This document shows, one piece after another, positions 35,003-47,000 of a stretch of 64,000 nt of DNA. The stretch spans positions 8,573,988 through 8,637,987 of the forward strand of contig ML679974.1 in NCBI GenBank assembly GCA_007922225.1, in the 5' to 3' direction. How positions within the stretch are numbered: the stretch's first letter is position 1; each line of letters starts with the position of its first letter. Under the pieces are notes generated by a model. The model was not told the DNA's origin. It worked only from the letters and a program-made list of their open reading frames with translations, and made no database searches. The translations under genes were made by a program, and so were the position numbers. Origin of the DNA: Emydura subglobosa (Eukaryota > Chordata > Testudines > Chelidae).

Positions 35003-38000
35003 CTCTGTGTGCATAAAAATAGCTCCTGCATTTACTGCTCTTTATTTTCTCTGTACATATTCAAACAGTTCAATTATAAGAGTGCTTTTATAATGGTAAC
35101 GTAATGGATGTTATTTTCAGTTTGAAATTTATTATCTTTTAGAATATTATTCATCCTTAAATAAGCCATTTTACCAAATGAAGGCTTTACAGATCTAATA
35201 TGTAACAAGTTTGAATAGTTTCTCTAAATTTAGTGTTATTCTCAGGAAAGGAAAGGCTGATTATATAAGAGGAAAGCATTTGAATCTCTCACCCTCCTCT
35301 TCCTCCTCTGTTCCCTCACCTTCTCTCTTCTTCTATATTTGCACTGATAGGACTGGAATCATAAAAAACCCACCCTTCGGGGAATTAGGCATTCAAACAA
35401 TTAGTATAATTGGTAATGACAATGTTATACTGTATGAGACTTTCTAAATTAGTAACCACTGTATTATATAACTGATAGTTGGAGCAGAATTAGAACAGCA
35501 GCTCTGAAAAAAAACTACTAAGAAGCAGTTTCATCCGGCTGCAGCAGACCCTTAAATGGGATATTCTTGCCTCCCTCTTTAAGCACAGAAGTTAAAGGAG
35601 CTCACTGTATTTGTGGTTAAAGTAGTCACACATGGTAATGGCACTATCAGAGATAATGCACCATCACTAATGCATCTCACTGCAAGTTCTTAGGGTTGAT
35701 AATAAGTGGGTTTGGTTAAAGAATTTAGAACATTTTGAGAACTCACAGGTAGAGGACAAATTTTGTTAAATGGCATCAGATTTCATTACAATCCTAAAAT
35801 TTGGGCCAGGTTCACAAACCTAATCTGGGAAGAATTGTGAGGGAAGCTGGAATAATTTACCATTTCACACATAAACCATGTCACATTCTGTTTTTCATGT
35901 TTCAACCTGAAACCAGGTGAAACTTCATGGCTTTGAGTGCAAAATTAACTCTGCACTACTGGGTTCATTCAAATTCAAAGCCAAGCAAAAGGGTATGAGC
36001 AAAGTAACACTGGAAGATAGATTTTCATGCATTGCTCTGGACTGAAACAACTGCATTCTGTACAAGTAACATCCCCAGATGTCTGTCATCTCCCTTAAAG
36101 TAAACTCAATCCATCTTGCCAGTGAGACTATAATGAGGCTCCTTTTGTGAATGAACACAAATGTAAAATTAACACAAAGTTTACTTGTAACATAGACTGT
36201 CCAACATAAAGGAGATGTTCTGGGAGTGAATTGGTTATATTAGTGTAACAGTAATAAGAATAAACAACAACAATAATGCTTGCATATCATTATTACCTTA
36301 GAAAGAGCTTTTTGTTTTGAAAGCTTTGTACAAATATTAATGGAGATCCATCTCATCTCATGGACTTTATTACTTTATCAGCTGTTCTCTCTGAATGCAA
36401 AGATAGGGTTTTTTTTAGTCTTTCTAAGATGAAGGAATGTCCACCTTTACTGACACCAACCATTCAGGCAAAGATATTGGTATGGTCAAGTATCATTAAC
36501 ATTTTAATTCACACATAATAGCCACCAATGTGTCTTATCCTGTGAGTAGCTCAGGTATGGATAAAAATTTTGATAGCCACTGATTAAGATAAGTCAGAAG
36601 CTATCACACAGTTGAATTAAGCAGAACAGCATGGTTAAAATACCATTAATCTTTACTCTTGTATGATTCAAAGATGAATTCCTCTCCTGGTAGGTGAAAT
36701 ACTAAGCAGTTACAGTTAGTCAGTAATCATGGGGGAGGGGTGTATTGAGGCTCCATAACCCCAGTTATGGGAATGTAACATGTCACCATCTGAATTCTGA
36801 TGGAAGTTCTCTCTGCTTCTTGTATGTAATGTAAATGATAACAGTGTAATCAGAGTAAGATAACTGCTTGGGTAAAATCACAGTATGAAACATGGTGGAA
36901 TGAGGAAAAAATGCAATTATATGTGGAGTGATCTTCCTGCTGAACCTTGGGTTACTTTGACAATGAGATGGAAAATGAATGGAAGTTTCCACAAGGCCAT
37001 AAGCTTCTGGAAGATTACCATATTCTGTACTTGCACTTCCTTCTTTGTTTGGGGGACAAAAAGGTGGGTACCAGGATTTGTATTAAGAAACATGAAACAT
37101 ATATTATATTCCCTATCCCCATAATATCTCAGCATGTTAAACACAATTGCCAATATCTCTTAAAGGTACCTATACATAAGGACATAATAGGGATCAGATG
37201 TAGGACAATGGGGTGATAGATTTGGAACTCAAAATTATGTGACTTTTATTTAGAACCGCAACTATGAAGACCGAGGAGCCATCCTTGTACTGCTTCATAA
37301 CATTCCTTTACCTATAGGCATCTTCTGAGGGTATGACAGTCACCCTCCACCTCACTCCCCTCTGAAGTCTTAAGAGGGTCTCCAGCTGGTACTCTGCAAT
37401 TTCTAAGGGTTGGCTGGCTGGCCTGCTCTCACCATTTTCGCTCTTTAAGGGATCAGCTGGGGGAATATTCTAGAGAAAAGAGACAGCATGCTCTGTGGTC
37501 TCAATTCATCTTCCCATTCTTTTGTCTTGGTGGGGAATAGAAACCTCCTTCTCTCTCCCCACTGAATTCAAGAGCGGAAACCAGGGTCTCTTCTCTCCAG
37601 AGAAAGGAGCTGGACAAGAATCTTTGCTCACATCACTCAAAACCTAGGGAGATGTAATAGGTTTTTCTGACTCTCTCCCTGAAGTCCAGAGGAGAGAAGC
37701 CAGGTTCTTCTTCCCTTAATGCTGGAGGACATGGCAAAGGGCAGTCAGCTCAGTGGGCAACTCTCCCCCTTTCCCCTACATATCAGTGAGCAAGGGCAGC
37801 ATCACGCTAAGCTAGAAGCAGAAATCCTTTTAGATAAAGGTCAAGGAGGTAGCATATATTTAACAGTTACTCGGTCAAATATATATATGAATGGCTGACA
37901 CTCGGCAAAAGAGACATCCTTTTTTCAGTGTCTAAAATGGATGTAATAAAGGGAGGAACTATGCACAACTTTGAACTAAATATTGAAGAGGAGGGGAGTT

Positions 38001-38304
38001 TAGTGTGGAGATGCATATGGGGTTGAAGGGTGACAAGGCCACAGTTGAGGAAGATGATCTTGCCAGTCTGTGCCCTGGATGGTCTGGAGGTGATATCTCC
38101 AGCAATAAAAAGATTGGGAGATGGGAAGGATGGTGATGTTACCTGTGGTAATGGAGAACAGCAGAAGGGGACTGGACTTCAGTAGAAAGAAAATAAGGTC
38201 TATTTTAGCTATACTAAGTTTCGGGGGGAGAAGGGGGATAGAAAGACAGCTAAAGGAGATGCTGGTCTTTGATATAAGGGCCCTTGCAGCTGTTGCATAA
38301 TCAG
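35003..38304. other. No gene seen
   Basis: About 3.3 kb. Mostly AT-rich and unassigned. The stretch 37310-37790 is richer in C/T and has two loosely repeated motifs ('aaccagggtctcttctctcc' and 'agccaggttcttcttccctt') about 130 bases apart, so it could be old transposon material. No domain-bearing ORF. Confidence 0.45.
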
Positions 38305-38673
38305 TCAGTCACTCCACTCTTCCTCCTCAAGATTCCAGCTCTGAATCAGGCACGCCAATGCCCTGTTCACTATGGGCAAGAAGTCTGCAGCTGAGCTCAC
38401 CGCATGTTTGACACTGGCACTTGGAGAGGCTTCATGATGAATAAATAGTGAAACAAACTGAACAGTCCCATCTGATGTCTCTTTATATTTTGCTATATTA
38501 CCATTTTCCTCCCCAGAGATCCTTTCTGTTAGACTCCCCTCTAAGGACCTACATTGTCCAGGGTCAGAGCCAAACTCTGTTTGGCTCACCTGCTGATCAA
38601 ACCCCCACCATTCTGCACCCCTCCTGCTACTGCGTGATGTTATATATCCCAGTGTTGGGGGATGATTGAACAT
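38305..38673 (-). CDS. Unrecognised 122-aa ORF, doubtful
   Basis: Open from ATG at 38673 to a stop at 38305, with an in-frame stop a few codons upstream. The product is polar and mildly acidic, with no signal peptide, no membrane segment and no motif I know. The C-terminal half (KHAVSSAADFLPIVNRALAC, then LIQSWNLEEEEWSD) has a helix-like hydrophobic pattern and an acidic end, which looks more protein-like than other ORFs here. A plus-strand ORF (38448-38669) overlaps it, and no promoter or splice context is evident. It could be an exon, a retrocopy fragment, an unnamed transposon fragment or chance. I lean to chance or a transposon. Confidence 0.12.
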   Translation of the reverse strand: MFNHPPTLGYITSRSSRRGAEWWGFDQQVSQTEFGSDPGQCRSLEGSLTERISGEENGNIAKYKETSDGTVQFVSLFIHHEASPSASVKHAVSSAADFLPIVNRALACLIQSWNLEEEEWSD

Positions 38674-39461
38674 CAGGAGGGAGAAAGAACATTATATAAA
38701 ACTGCAGGCAGAAAAGGTTTGCCAATTATTTTTCTTCTTCTGACTTTTAGGAGATAAAGATTCCTTTTGGCACTTCCTCTTGTTTTGTGCCTATAAAATA
38801 AGTTTAATGGCTGAATTTTCTTTAAGATAATCAGAGGCTGTATAATTTATGCATTTGAATAGCATTGTAGCCAGATGTAATTTTGCTTGAAGTTGTAGCG
38901 TTACAGTTAGTAATGATTCTGCTGGCTGTGTTTTGTAGAATTTGCAATTTATTTAACAGTTGACTGAGCACTGACCCCATATAATATCACCATAATTGAA
39001 GTGTGGTAAAAAAAAAAAAAAGAATCTGTGCCTTCTGTGGAAGGCATGGGTTTAAAGTGGACAAGGGGGTGGAAATTGTCATCTTTGAAGATGTCATGTA
39101 AGTAACATGGTCTTAAAGTTTATAGCGCATATTCACTCTCCAGTGAAAAATTTAGCTGAATTAATATGTGAAATACTATCTCAGAAATAGCTATGCTTCA
39201 AGGAATTAGTTTGTCATTCTTTGCATTCATTCAGCTAAGGTCTGCTTTCTTGATTTTTAAGAGAGCTAATTATTCTCTGATCAGGGATGTGGAAATATAC
39301 ACAGGGCATTCTATGCCTCCAAAGAGTAAGGGAATAGAAGAAAGAAGGTCAGTTCCACTTCTCTTAAGCTTCTTTTGCCAACTCACTGTTCCTGTAACAA
39401 GCAGAGGAACTGAACAATGCAAAATAGGGGTCCATGACTTACAACGTGCATTATGCGACGA
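38674..39461. other. No gene seen
   Basis: AT-rich. An A14 run lies near 39008-39021. The 105-aa ORF at 39193-39510 runs into the MITE at 39462 and has no domain. Confidence 0.5.
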
Positions 39462-39583
39462 GCATGATCAGACAGCAAGTGTGAAAAATTGGAACAGGGA
39501 TGGGAGGTAACAGGAGCCTATATAAAAAAATATTGGGACAAATATTGTGACTGTCCCTATAAAATCAGGATATCTGGTCACCC
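39462..39583 (+). mobile_element. MITE with GGTGACC termini, copy 2
   Basis: It begins 'catgatcagacagcaagtgt' (a degraded GGTGACCAGACAGC start), contains 'gaaaaattggaacagggatg', 'aacaggagcctatataaaaa' and 'gactgtccctataaaatcag', and ends 'atctggtcacc'. It is the plus-orientation partner of 1075-1191. Confidence 0.75.
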
Positions 39584-39849
39584 CATACGTGACATAAATA
39601 AAAAGATATGCCCCCGCCAGTATTCATTAGGCAAGCAGTACATGCCAAACCCTGGAAGTCTGAAAAGTTTAACCAAAAATGACATTTAATACTTTAAAAA
39701 AGGGAATGCTTTGTTTAACATTAGTTTGCCTCTAGCTTCACATCTACCTAAAGACAAAGCAACTTCCACTAAATATGCTTACAAGGGAGCCTGAGATATC
39801 CAGCTAATCCAAGTTTCCTTGCCACTGAGTGATGTTTAACATATTGTAT

Positions 39850-40190
39850 CATTCATTAACACTCTCTCAACTGCTGTAGATGATTTATGGTGATAGAGAA
39901 ATACAGTGTCATCAGCATAAAACAATGATTTATGGGAATAGAGAAATACACTGTCATCAGCATAAAAAAAACAACAGGCAGTTATTTGTAGAACTGAAGT
40001 TAACATGAGGAGGAACAGATCCAGAATTTGCTGCAAGTTCAGTTGACTGTCTTTGCAGCTGGACTCTAATACATTCATGTAATATGCCTGCTTTATCCTC
40101 TGAAATGAGAGGGTGGATGGGTTTCCTATGCTTTTTTGTGCAAGGCCTGTAAACAAACTGATTCTCATCTTCTATTACATGGTTTGAGAC
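39850..40190 (-). pseudogene. Non-LTR retrotransposon reverse-transcriptase fragment
   Basis: On the minus strand one frame contains ENQFVYRPCTKK (about 40140-40175), like the QFAYR.N block of L2/Rex-type reverse transcriptases. Another frame contains the catalytic FYADDTVFLYHHKSSTAVER (about 39870-39935). The YADD box occurs twice: FYADDSVFLYSHKSL is followed directly by FYADDTVFLYHHKSS, because of a 45-bp in-frame tandem duplication (39880-39969). The two blocks are in different frames and the sequence between them is not recognisable, so this is an old broken copy. It differs from the CR1 copies here, which have FADDTKL. The exact clade is uncertain (L2, Rex1 or similar). Confidence 0.6.
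39880..39969. repeat. 45-bp tandem duplication
   Basis: Two 45-base units (39880-39924 and 39925-39969) share 'atgatttatgg', 'atagagaaataca' and 'tgtcatcagcataaaa' with about five differences. The unit length equals 15 codons, so the overlapping minus-strand ORF stays open. Confidence 0.9.
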
Positions 40191-40364
40191 ACTGCAGTGC
40201 ATTAGAAGCACTGTAAATAATGCAGTGAAGATGATAGTATTTTAAATTCCCCCATATTATTAGTAAATTCTAACTCTGTTCTTTTACCAATTTAGATTAG
40301 AAGCTTACGCAATGCACAGCTTATTGTATATTTTACTTCAATTTATTTATCATATGTGAAAGAG

Positions 40365-40561
40365 CAGCGGTTACCAACCTATGTTCCGCGGACCCCTAGT
40401 GATCTGCAAGACTACTACAGGGGGTCCGTGGAAAAGAAAAATAATAACATCCTCACCAAGGAAACGTACAATTTGAAATAAAACTAGTAGCATGTGGTGG
40501 TCCATGAAATGTTTGGAGGTTGAAAAGGGGTCTGCACACTCGAGAAGGTTGGGAACTGCTG
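40365..40561. mobile_element. hAT-type MITE
   Basis: 197-bp element with 15-base inverted ends: 'cagcggttaccaacc' on the left and 'ggttgggaactgctg' on the right (two mismatches). The subterminal 'gcggacccctagtgatctgc' faces 'aggggtctgcacactc'. The flanking octamers tgaaagag and tggtagac agree at five of eight positions, which fits a decayed hAT 8-bp target duplication. It has no coding capacity. Confidence 0.85.
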
Positions 40562-42309
40562 TGGTAGACTAAAGCATGATGAAAAGATTTCCTATCAAAG
40601 CACTCAAAAGGCTGAATTGATTTCTCAGCTGGTTGTCATTTAGGCCACTAATCTAATGGGAGTAAGTGTTTTTTCCCTAATTTAAAAAACAAAGTGTCAA
40701 ACCAAGCACTGAGGTGATAACTGCATTCCGACAAGTAGAAAGGTTCTCGAAAGCATTGCACTGTGGCTCGATCTCATTGTGGGTTTCACACAATATGAAA
40801 TATGCATCCAAACTAGCTCAGCCCTTCTAAGTCTTTTGAACCCAGGCCTCTTATATATAGTGTCTCAAATGAGGGTGTTGAAGGTTATGTCATGAGGTCA
40901 CTCCCTTGGGGTAAAGGCAGGCACCTCACTTACCTTAGACATTGTTCCTGGGCATCAGTAGTCCTGTGATCCAGTTCTGTAGTACAGAGAATAGAGTATA
41001 TACAGAGTATATGGAGGGAGGTAACAAAACAATTCCTTGGCCTGTGAGGGGTTGGGCCCTCTCCCTCACTCAAAGGAGGGAAAGCAGTATTTTAGGCTCC
41101 ATAGTATTTTATGCCCTTGTCTCCCACCACCCTTCATGGATAAAGGCAGAGAGAGATAGTCCTGGCGATTTCAACAACAACAAAACAAAACAACCCCAAA
41201 CTGACTCATCTTTCCTCAGAGAGCTTCGGTTGGCAGTGCTTCCAAGCTGTTCCTCAACAAGTAACCAAGTGCCCTGGTCAGAGAGCTCTAGCTCTGCTAG
41301 TTTGAGTGCCTCCCTTTTAAGGGCCTGCCAATGCCTGACAAGCCACACAGGTTGGCGTTGATTGTTGCCATAGAAGTTCTTTAACTTCTGCTTGGTTGGT
41401 GGAGTGGAGATTATCTACCCCACTACAAATGGGGAGGGCGATTTTTGAAGGCAGAAAACTGATTTTTGGCAATAAAGAAAAATCTCACTCAGTAATTACT
41501 GCAAGAGTGTTGTTTTTATTTGGTGAAAACATGACATTTTGCAGCCTCTGTCAATTGTATGCAAATGTTGACTCACAATACAAATTACGATAGACTAACC
41601 GACGTGATCATAAAATGGAGGTATCTACATTTAATCCACCATTATATTTTATTATGAACTGGCTCTTGTAATAAGGGAAACTATAATGTGCACATACATA
41701 AGGACTGATGTCAGCCAAGAGGAAAAGACTTCCTTATTCATGTCCCAGATGAGTAAAGTGTCTGAAAATGTTTTCAGAGCTTTTCCAGCAAGAGATGAGG
41801 CATTCATGAATGAGTTTTTAGTGCTTACAAGAATGTGATGATGATTTTTTGTGAAGATGTAACATACAAATCCATTAAGATGCGTGGCCTTATTTTAGTG
41901 ATAACTTGGAGGTTTGTTGCAGATTGAATAATCCAAGCCTCTTAAATTGGCTGTTTTGCCAGCTTGCTTCCCTGGGAGCAGGATTGAGCCCTAAATGGAG
42001 CATATCTTAAGAGGTCTGGAGGGCTTGTGAATTTCACTCATGATGAGTTAAGTAAAGCTGCTCAAGAGGTTTAAAAAAGTATCAAGGGCAATCATACATA
42101 TTTGTAATTCATATGAAATCCTTATCTTTTTAAAACCAAATAAAGGGGATAATGAAGCAAGTGTTCATATGGTAGAAACAACAATGGGAGTTAGACAAAA
42201 AGAATAATGAAACAGCAAGTCATGGGAAGAACAGGTTTTACAGTGAGTCGTTGCAATAGGATGCCCTTTCTCCTCCAGGGTTCAATTCTCAAGGTGCTGA
42301 ACACTCTAA
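40562..42309. other. No gene seen
   Basis: The 139-aa plus ORF (40942-41361) and the 79-aa minus ORF (41109-41348) overlap each other. Neither has a recognised domain. The GC-richer part at 41230-41370, with 'cccttttaagggcctgccaa', could be an LTR fragment, but no ends were found. Confidence 0.45.
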
Positions 42310-42416
42310 ACATGATCTAGCAAAGAACTTAACCTGAGTAATCCTATTGGCTTGTATGGACTACTGATAAGTTTAAAAGTTACACGCTTGCTTAAACACT
42401 TTGCTGGACTGGGGTC
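42310..42416. repeat. Fold-back repeat ('ctagcaaagaactt' variant)
   Basis: 'gatctagcaaagaacttaac' on the left faces 'cttaaacactttgctggact' on the right, around 'cctattggcttgtatggact'. Same family as 8528-8676, with part of the left arm missing. Confidence 0.6.
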
Positions 42417-42439
42417 ACAATCTTCAGCAGAACTGGGCA

Positions 42440-42662
42440 GGAAATGCTTTTGTCATCCTGTGAACATTTTTGAGATTTCAAACAGTTTTACATCCCAAAT
42501 TGGGACAGAAAGTTGAAATGACGAAACTTTTTGCAAACTTAAAATCCAAAACAAACCGTTGGTTCGTTTTGATAATTTTGAAACATTTCTAAAAACATTT
42601 TGACAAATACTCATTTTTTGATGAAAATTTATTTTGTCAAAAAAGTCCTTGACCAACTCTAG
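42440..42662 (+). repeat. AT-rich interspersed repeat ending 'accaactctagt'
   Basis: Shares its 3' end ('ttttgtcaaaaaagtccttg' then 'accaactctagt') and its 'ttttgaaac'-type composition with 23440-23845. It is about half as long. Confidence 0.6.
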
Positions 42663-43075
42663 TGCTCAGCACCTTGCAGATCGCAATTTGAGTCCCTAAC
42701 TGGATCACATTTTAAAACAAGCTTGCTGGTTTTATCCTAAGTATTCATTTGTACACATCACAACAAACTATTTGGCATAACCCGAAACAACTGTAGGCTT
42801 AACAAAAGACAAATGCATGATTGGAATAAATGTGCAAACCTTCTAAAGGGCTATAAATTTGTCTAGGTTCAGGTGAGCACCCAAAAGTACAGATGTTGAC
42901 CTGAAGCTAATCTGAACTACACAGCACTCGTGAGTCTGGAGATTAGTGGCATTTTTTATTTTATTTTCAGATCCAGCAAGACATATTGCAGGAGCAGGAT
43001 TTTGGATTTTTTTTTAAGTACATTTATCATGCCTGAATAAAGATACAGTAGGACACAAAAGACAGAGGCTGGGAT

Positions 43076-43160
43076 TTCCAAAGGGAAAGGACTTATGCAT
43101 TCAAATCCCATTGAAATTCAAAAGAATTGGACACATTACGCTCCTTTAAAAACCCTAGCC
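43076..43160. repeat. Short fold-back repeat ('gctgggatttccaaa')
   Basis: 'ggctgggatttccaaaggga' is the near complement of 'cctttaaaaaccctagcc'. The centre 'tcccattgaaattcaaaag' holds the CCATTGA core. Confidence 0.7.
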
Positions 43161-44099
43161 AGAAAGGATCATGGGATGCCAAGCATGATATTCGTTATAA
43201 TAGAGGGAAACAGAAATTAGCAAAGGCACAAAAGGGCTGCTGAGGCACTCAACACTTATTGAAAATTTTCCCCATAATTTCCCCATCTCTATGTTCTCTA
43301 TTAAGCACAACAAAAGAAAGTTTCCAGAAAATTCTTCCTTGAGGGCTAGATGTAGTCATCTAAGTTAAGCATGCCCTCTTTCTATCCCATGAGGAGGTGG
43401 TGAGGATTAATTTTGTACAGCGATTTAAAGAAGAAATATATGAGCGATAAGGACCACAACAATTTTAAATGGTGTTATTTTTGTTTGAGGTAGAGGAATT
43501 TTTGGGAGTGTTGAAAGGCTAAAGGGTTATGTTCTATATCAAACAATCAACACAAAACAATAGACCTCAAACTTGCCTTTGGACATACCATGGAACAAGC
43601 ATCACTGCCACATCGCATGAAAAACGTGCCTCAAAGTGCATCAGAGTAAAAAAGATAATAGTTAAAAGGAATGCTGAGCTATTATGATCACTGCTAAACA
43701 GGGCTAGACTTCATCAATATTGGGTAAGAGATCTAGATATTGTGGTAAGAAATAGTTTCCAAGATAAACCTACGTGCTATAGCAAGTGGCATTGGTAATT
43801 CACTAGTTAGCAATCATCCCTTCCCCAACATATGACTAGAGGACAAGTTGGAATTGCCATCCTTTAAATTAGATGAACAGTCATGGCTCTTATGACTCAT
43901 GGTCCTTATTCTACATTTTGTTAAAATGGAAAAGCTGGAGTACTTTATGTCTGTCCAATGCTTGATATAAAGTCCCAACAAATTTGCTAACTAAACCACC
44001 CCTCACACAATCATCTCCGCTTTTGTGGTCTAGTTTGGGAAACTTCCAGAGAGGAGTTGTAATAATTCCTATACTTCACAAATGACTAATTCCTCTCAA
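43161..44099. other. No gene seen
   Basis: AT-rich and unassigned. No ORF of note. Confidence 0.5.
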
Positions 44100-44195
44100 T
44101 ATGCCTGTGTGATACAGTAGGCGAATATTACCATCACCATTTTATAGAGTGTTAAATTCAGGAATGGTGATTAATCCAAGGCCAGAGTGTTTATG
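44100..44195 (-). mobile_element. SINE fragment, minus strand
   Basis: 'aatattaccatcaccatttt' then 'atagagtgttaaattcagga' and 'gattaatccaaggccagagt' correspond to the complement of the SINE middle ('attattatccccattttaca' at about 59780). Degraded. Confidence 0.5.
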
Positions 44196-44198
44196 GGG

Positions 44199-44267
44199 AC
44201 AGATTCTCAGCTGGTAATTTGAAGTCAATGGAGCTATGTCAACATACAATGTTTGAGGATCTGGTCC
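44199..44267. repeat. Short fold-back repeat ('gattctcagctgg')
   Basis: 'gacagattctcagctggtaa' and 'aatgtttgaggatctggtcc' form inverted ends around 'tgaagtcaatggagcta'. Same family as 29766-29836. Confidence 0.65.
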
Positions 44268-44455
44268 ATAACTTTTACCAGAAGCAGGTGTATCATTATG
44301 TATTGTGATGCTATACAGCGGAAGGACTCAAGATATTATTTTCATTTAGAACAGTCTGTAAGGGGGTCCTGCTCCCAATGAAGTCAAGAGAATTTCCGAA
44401 GCATGACATCAACAGGATCAGACCTTAAGTTTCTAGGCAGTGGTTTCTAGATCCA

Positions 44456-44545
44456 GTGGTTCTCAACCTTTTTCTATATCATGACTCCTCCTCCTGTGTA
44501 GCTGGAATCCAGCTGAGACCCCTCCCACCATTTAGCAATATGGGA
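44456..44545 (+). mobile_element. hAT MITE left-end fragment
   Basis: 'ccagtggttctcaacctttt' is a typical hAT-type MITE left end, similar to 'cagcggttaccaacct' at 40365. The following 'catgactcctcctcctg' and 'ctgagacccctcccaccatt' fit the 'gacccc' interior. The right terminus is absent. Confidence 0.55.
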
Positions 44546-47000
44546 AAGGCAGGGCAGATATGATCCCCTGGCACCTGCTCTTGACCCTCACGTTTCAGAG
44601 AATATTTTCCTTAAAATTCTCACTTAAGGATGAAATTGTCTCCAGTGCAATGGACTGCGCAAGGCTTATTTTGAGGGCTAGAGAGAGAATGCATACCCAT
44701 TGTCCTTATTTCACATTGTCCTTGTGCTGGTCCAGTACACAAAGGAAAATTTCAGCAGGGCCATAGACATAAGAAGATATAGTCTCTTTCCATGCAGAGC
44801 TCTACCTATCTTCATTCATCTGCTCGGTGTATACAACTTCACTGCATAGTTAAGTTACACTTGGAGCCTCACTTTTAACAAGATTAAAGACGCGTCTTTT
44901 GTTCCTCAGTCACAACTGAATGAATTCATTTCAATGCCCTTCCCTTTTAAAATGTCAATATGCCAGTGAAATTGGTTTTAGTCCCCCACAAAACTACCTG
45001 ACCTGCAATTTTGATTGATAGGATTATTGTATTTTTTAGTTTGGGGAGAGCCATCTACTTCAATACTCATTTTATATTTATTTTCATTGAACTATATTTG
45101 CACTTTATGGGCTCAAGTACTCTATAGTCTAAGTAAAGGGTTTACCTGATGTCATTGTTCCTGATTATATGCCGTTCTTTTCCATTAATCTTCAAACTCA
45201 AGTATCCTGATTTCAATACTACCAGATGAGTCATTCAGAGGAATAATGGAAAAGAATGGTTCCAATGCCAATTCATGCAGCCCTCCCTCCATAAATCTCT
45301 TCCCATCTTTAAAAGCTTCCATTTATGGCAACGATATTTTGACCTTTATGCCATTTCTATGGCTCTCTCAACAATCATTGAAAGCTGACTGGTCTGTGAT
45401 TTTCTCCTGTTGAGTTCTGAGAAAGTCTTGCTACCTCAGCCAGTTCACAAAGAATGATGAATTTGTAATATGTCTTCCCTACTTTTAAAGTGAAATCAGG
45501 ATGATCATGGCTTCTGTGTTATCAGTGAATATGTAAATCCTATGGACTAAGGGCCAGATTGTGATTGGCTCATGCACAAAAGGCGTGGGGAAGGTAAAAG
45601 GATCCTTCCTTCTCTACCACCACCTGTGAAGGGATTGGCCATTGCTCCACCCAGGCTAGTGCCCTCACAGGTCCTAGCTTCTCAAGAAGGGGCAGTAAGG
45701 AGGCAGGGCCAAGGCAATAATAGCAGAGTAGGCCAGTCACAGGCAGGAGCAACACTGCACCTGTGCCTAAAGAGTGCACTCCTAGCAACTCCTAGTAATT
45801 GCATTCCTAGCAACACCATGAAACGCTGTATGTCCCTGAGAAGCACTGCCTCCTGGAGCTCCCCTGGGGATAATGTGGATTTGGACTGCCCCATAGTCAG
45901 GGCTGTGTGTGATTTTGGAATCCTTGTACATATGAAGCACAGGGTCTGCAGATGGAACTACATATTCAAAATGGTCTTCCCTCCATAATGGGTGAAGCTC
46001 AGACATTCAAAGTCAAGTCAATGTACCAAGGACCTTTCAACTGGGTGAAAGGAATGATGTCTGAATACAGAAGATAACAGGAGTCCAAGGTACCTGAGAA
46101 TGGATTTGTCTAGCCTTATTAAAAAGGTGACCATGGGGCCTAAAAATTAGACAAACAGTTATGGTAGCATGATCTTCATCCCCTATCTTCAGTGACAAAG
46201 AGAAGCTCACTATCCAAAGGCATGACCATAGGAATGCAGGGGAGGTGATGAAGTTTATTGCTTCTGTTATTTACTGCAATAGCCGCTAAAGTAAAGTGAA
46301 TACTGCAAAACATTTTCTTTAAATATTTATTTACATTATTTGGTTCATTTGCTTTGATAATGGTCGTACCCCATGAATTCACTGACAGCAATGTTAATGG
46401 GAATGGTGAAGGGTGTGAAAAATGAATTATGAATTCATACCAATAATACACGATTTTAAGGCTTATACCCACCCAGTCAGGGAACTGAGAATGTACTAGG
46501 TGTCCTCCTGTGTCCAATCAAAATGAACCAATACCATTCAGCTATCAAATACCCACAAGAAACTGCCTGCACCAAATCTACAGACCTTGATTGATTTGTA
46601 GAAATTACTTGGTAAATTGTTTTGAACAACAAATTAAGCTACAAACTATTTGCCCAGGTTTAGTACAAATTGTGGGAAGAGACCCAATGATTTGTTTGTT
46701 GTTTTATAAATTACAGCATTTTCCCCTGAAAACAGCTGGTTTCATAAAGGAAGAGGATAGGCACAGGGGGCTGAACCATCTTCTTCCTTGCTCATTTGGG
46801 AAAGGCACCATTGTTTTACTCTTCCCACCACAAATCCTGATTCTCATCCCTCATTTGACTTTACATATGAAACATTTTTTGTAATTGCAATTTGGTGGCT
46901 GTACCTCAAAGAGTTCAGAGATTTGCTTAGGTGTGGATAAGTTACCAAAAATTATTGCAACTATCCAAACCTCTTGAGTCTCCAAGGCTGAGCTATACAT
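44546..47000. other. No gene seen; one possible DNA-transposon relic
   Basis: 45551-45900 starts 'gggccagattgtgattggct' and is GC-richer, with 'aatgtggatttggactgccc' near its end. It may be a non-autonomous DNA element, but no inverted ends could be matched. The 138-aa plus ORF there (45572-45988) is opposed by three minus ORFs and shows no domain. The rest is AT-rich and unassigned. Confidence 0.45.

Noticed and set aside
40942..41361. 139-aa plus ORF as a gene
   Set aside because: No recognisable domain, serine-rich low-complexity end, opposite-strand ORF over the same bases, and no splice or promoter context.
45572..45988. 138-aa plus ORF as a gene
   Set aside because: Three minus-strand ORFs lie over the same GC-richer stretch, which looks like a DNA-transposon relic. 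No domain.
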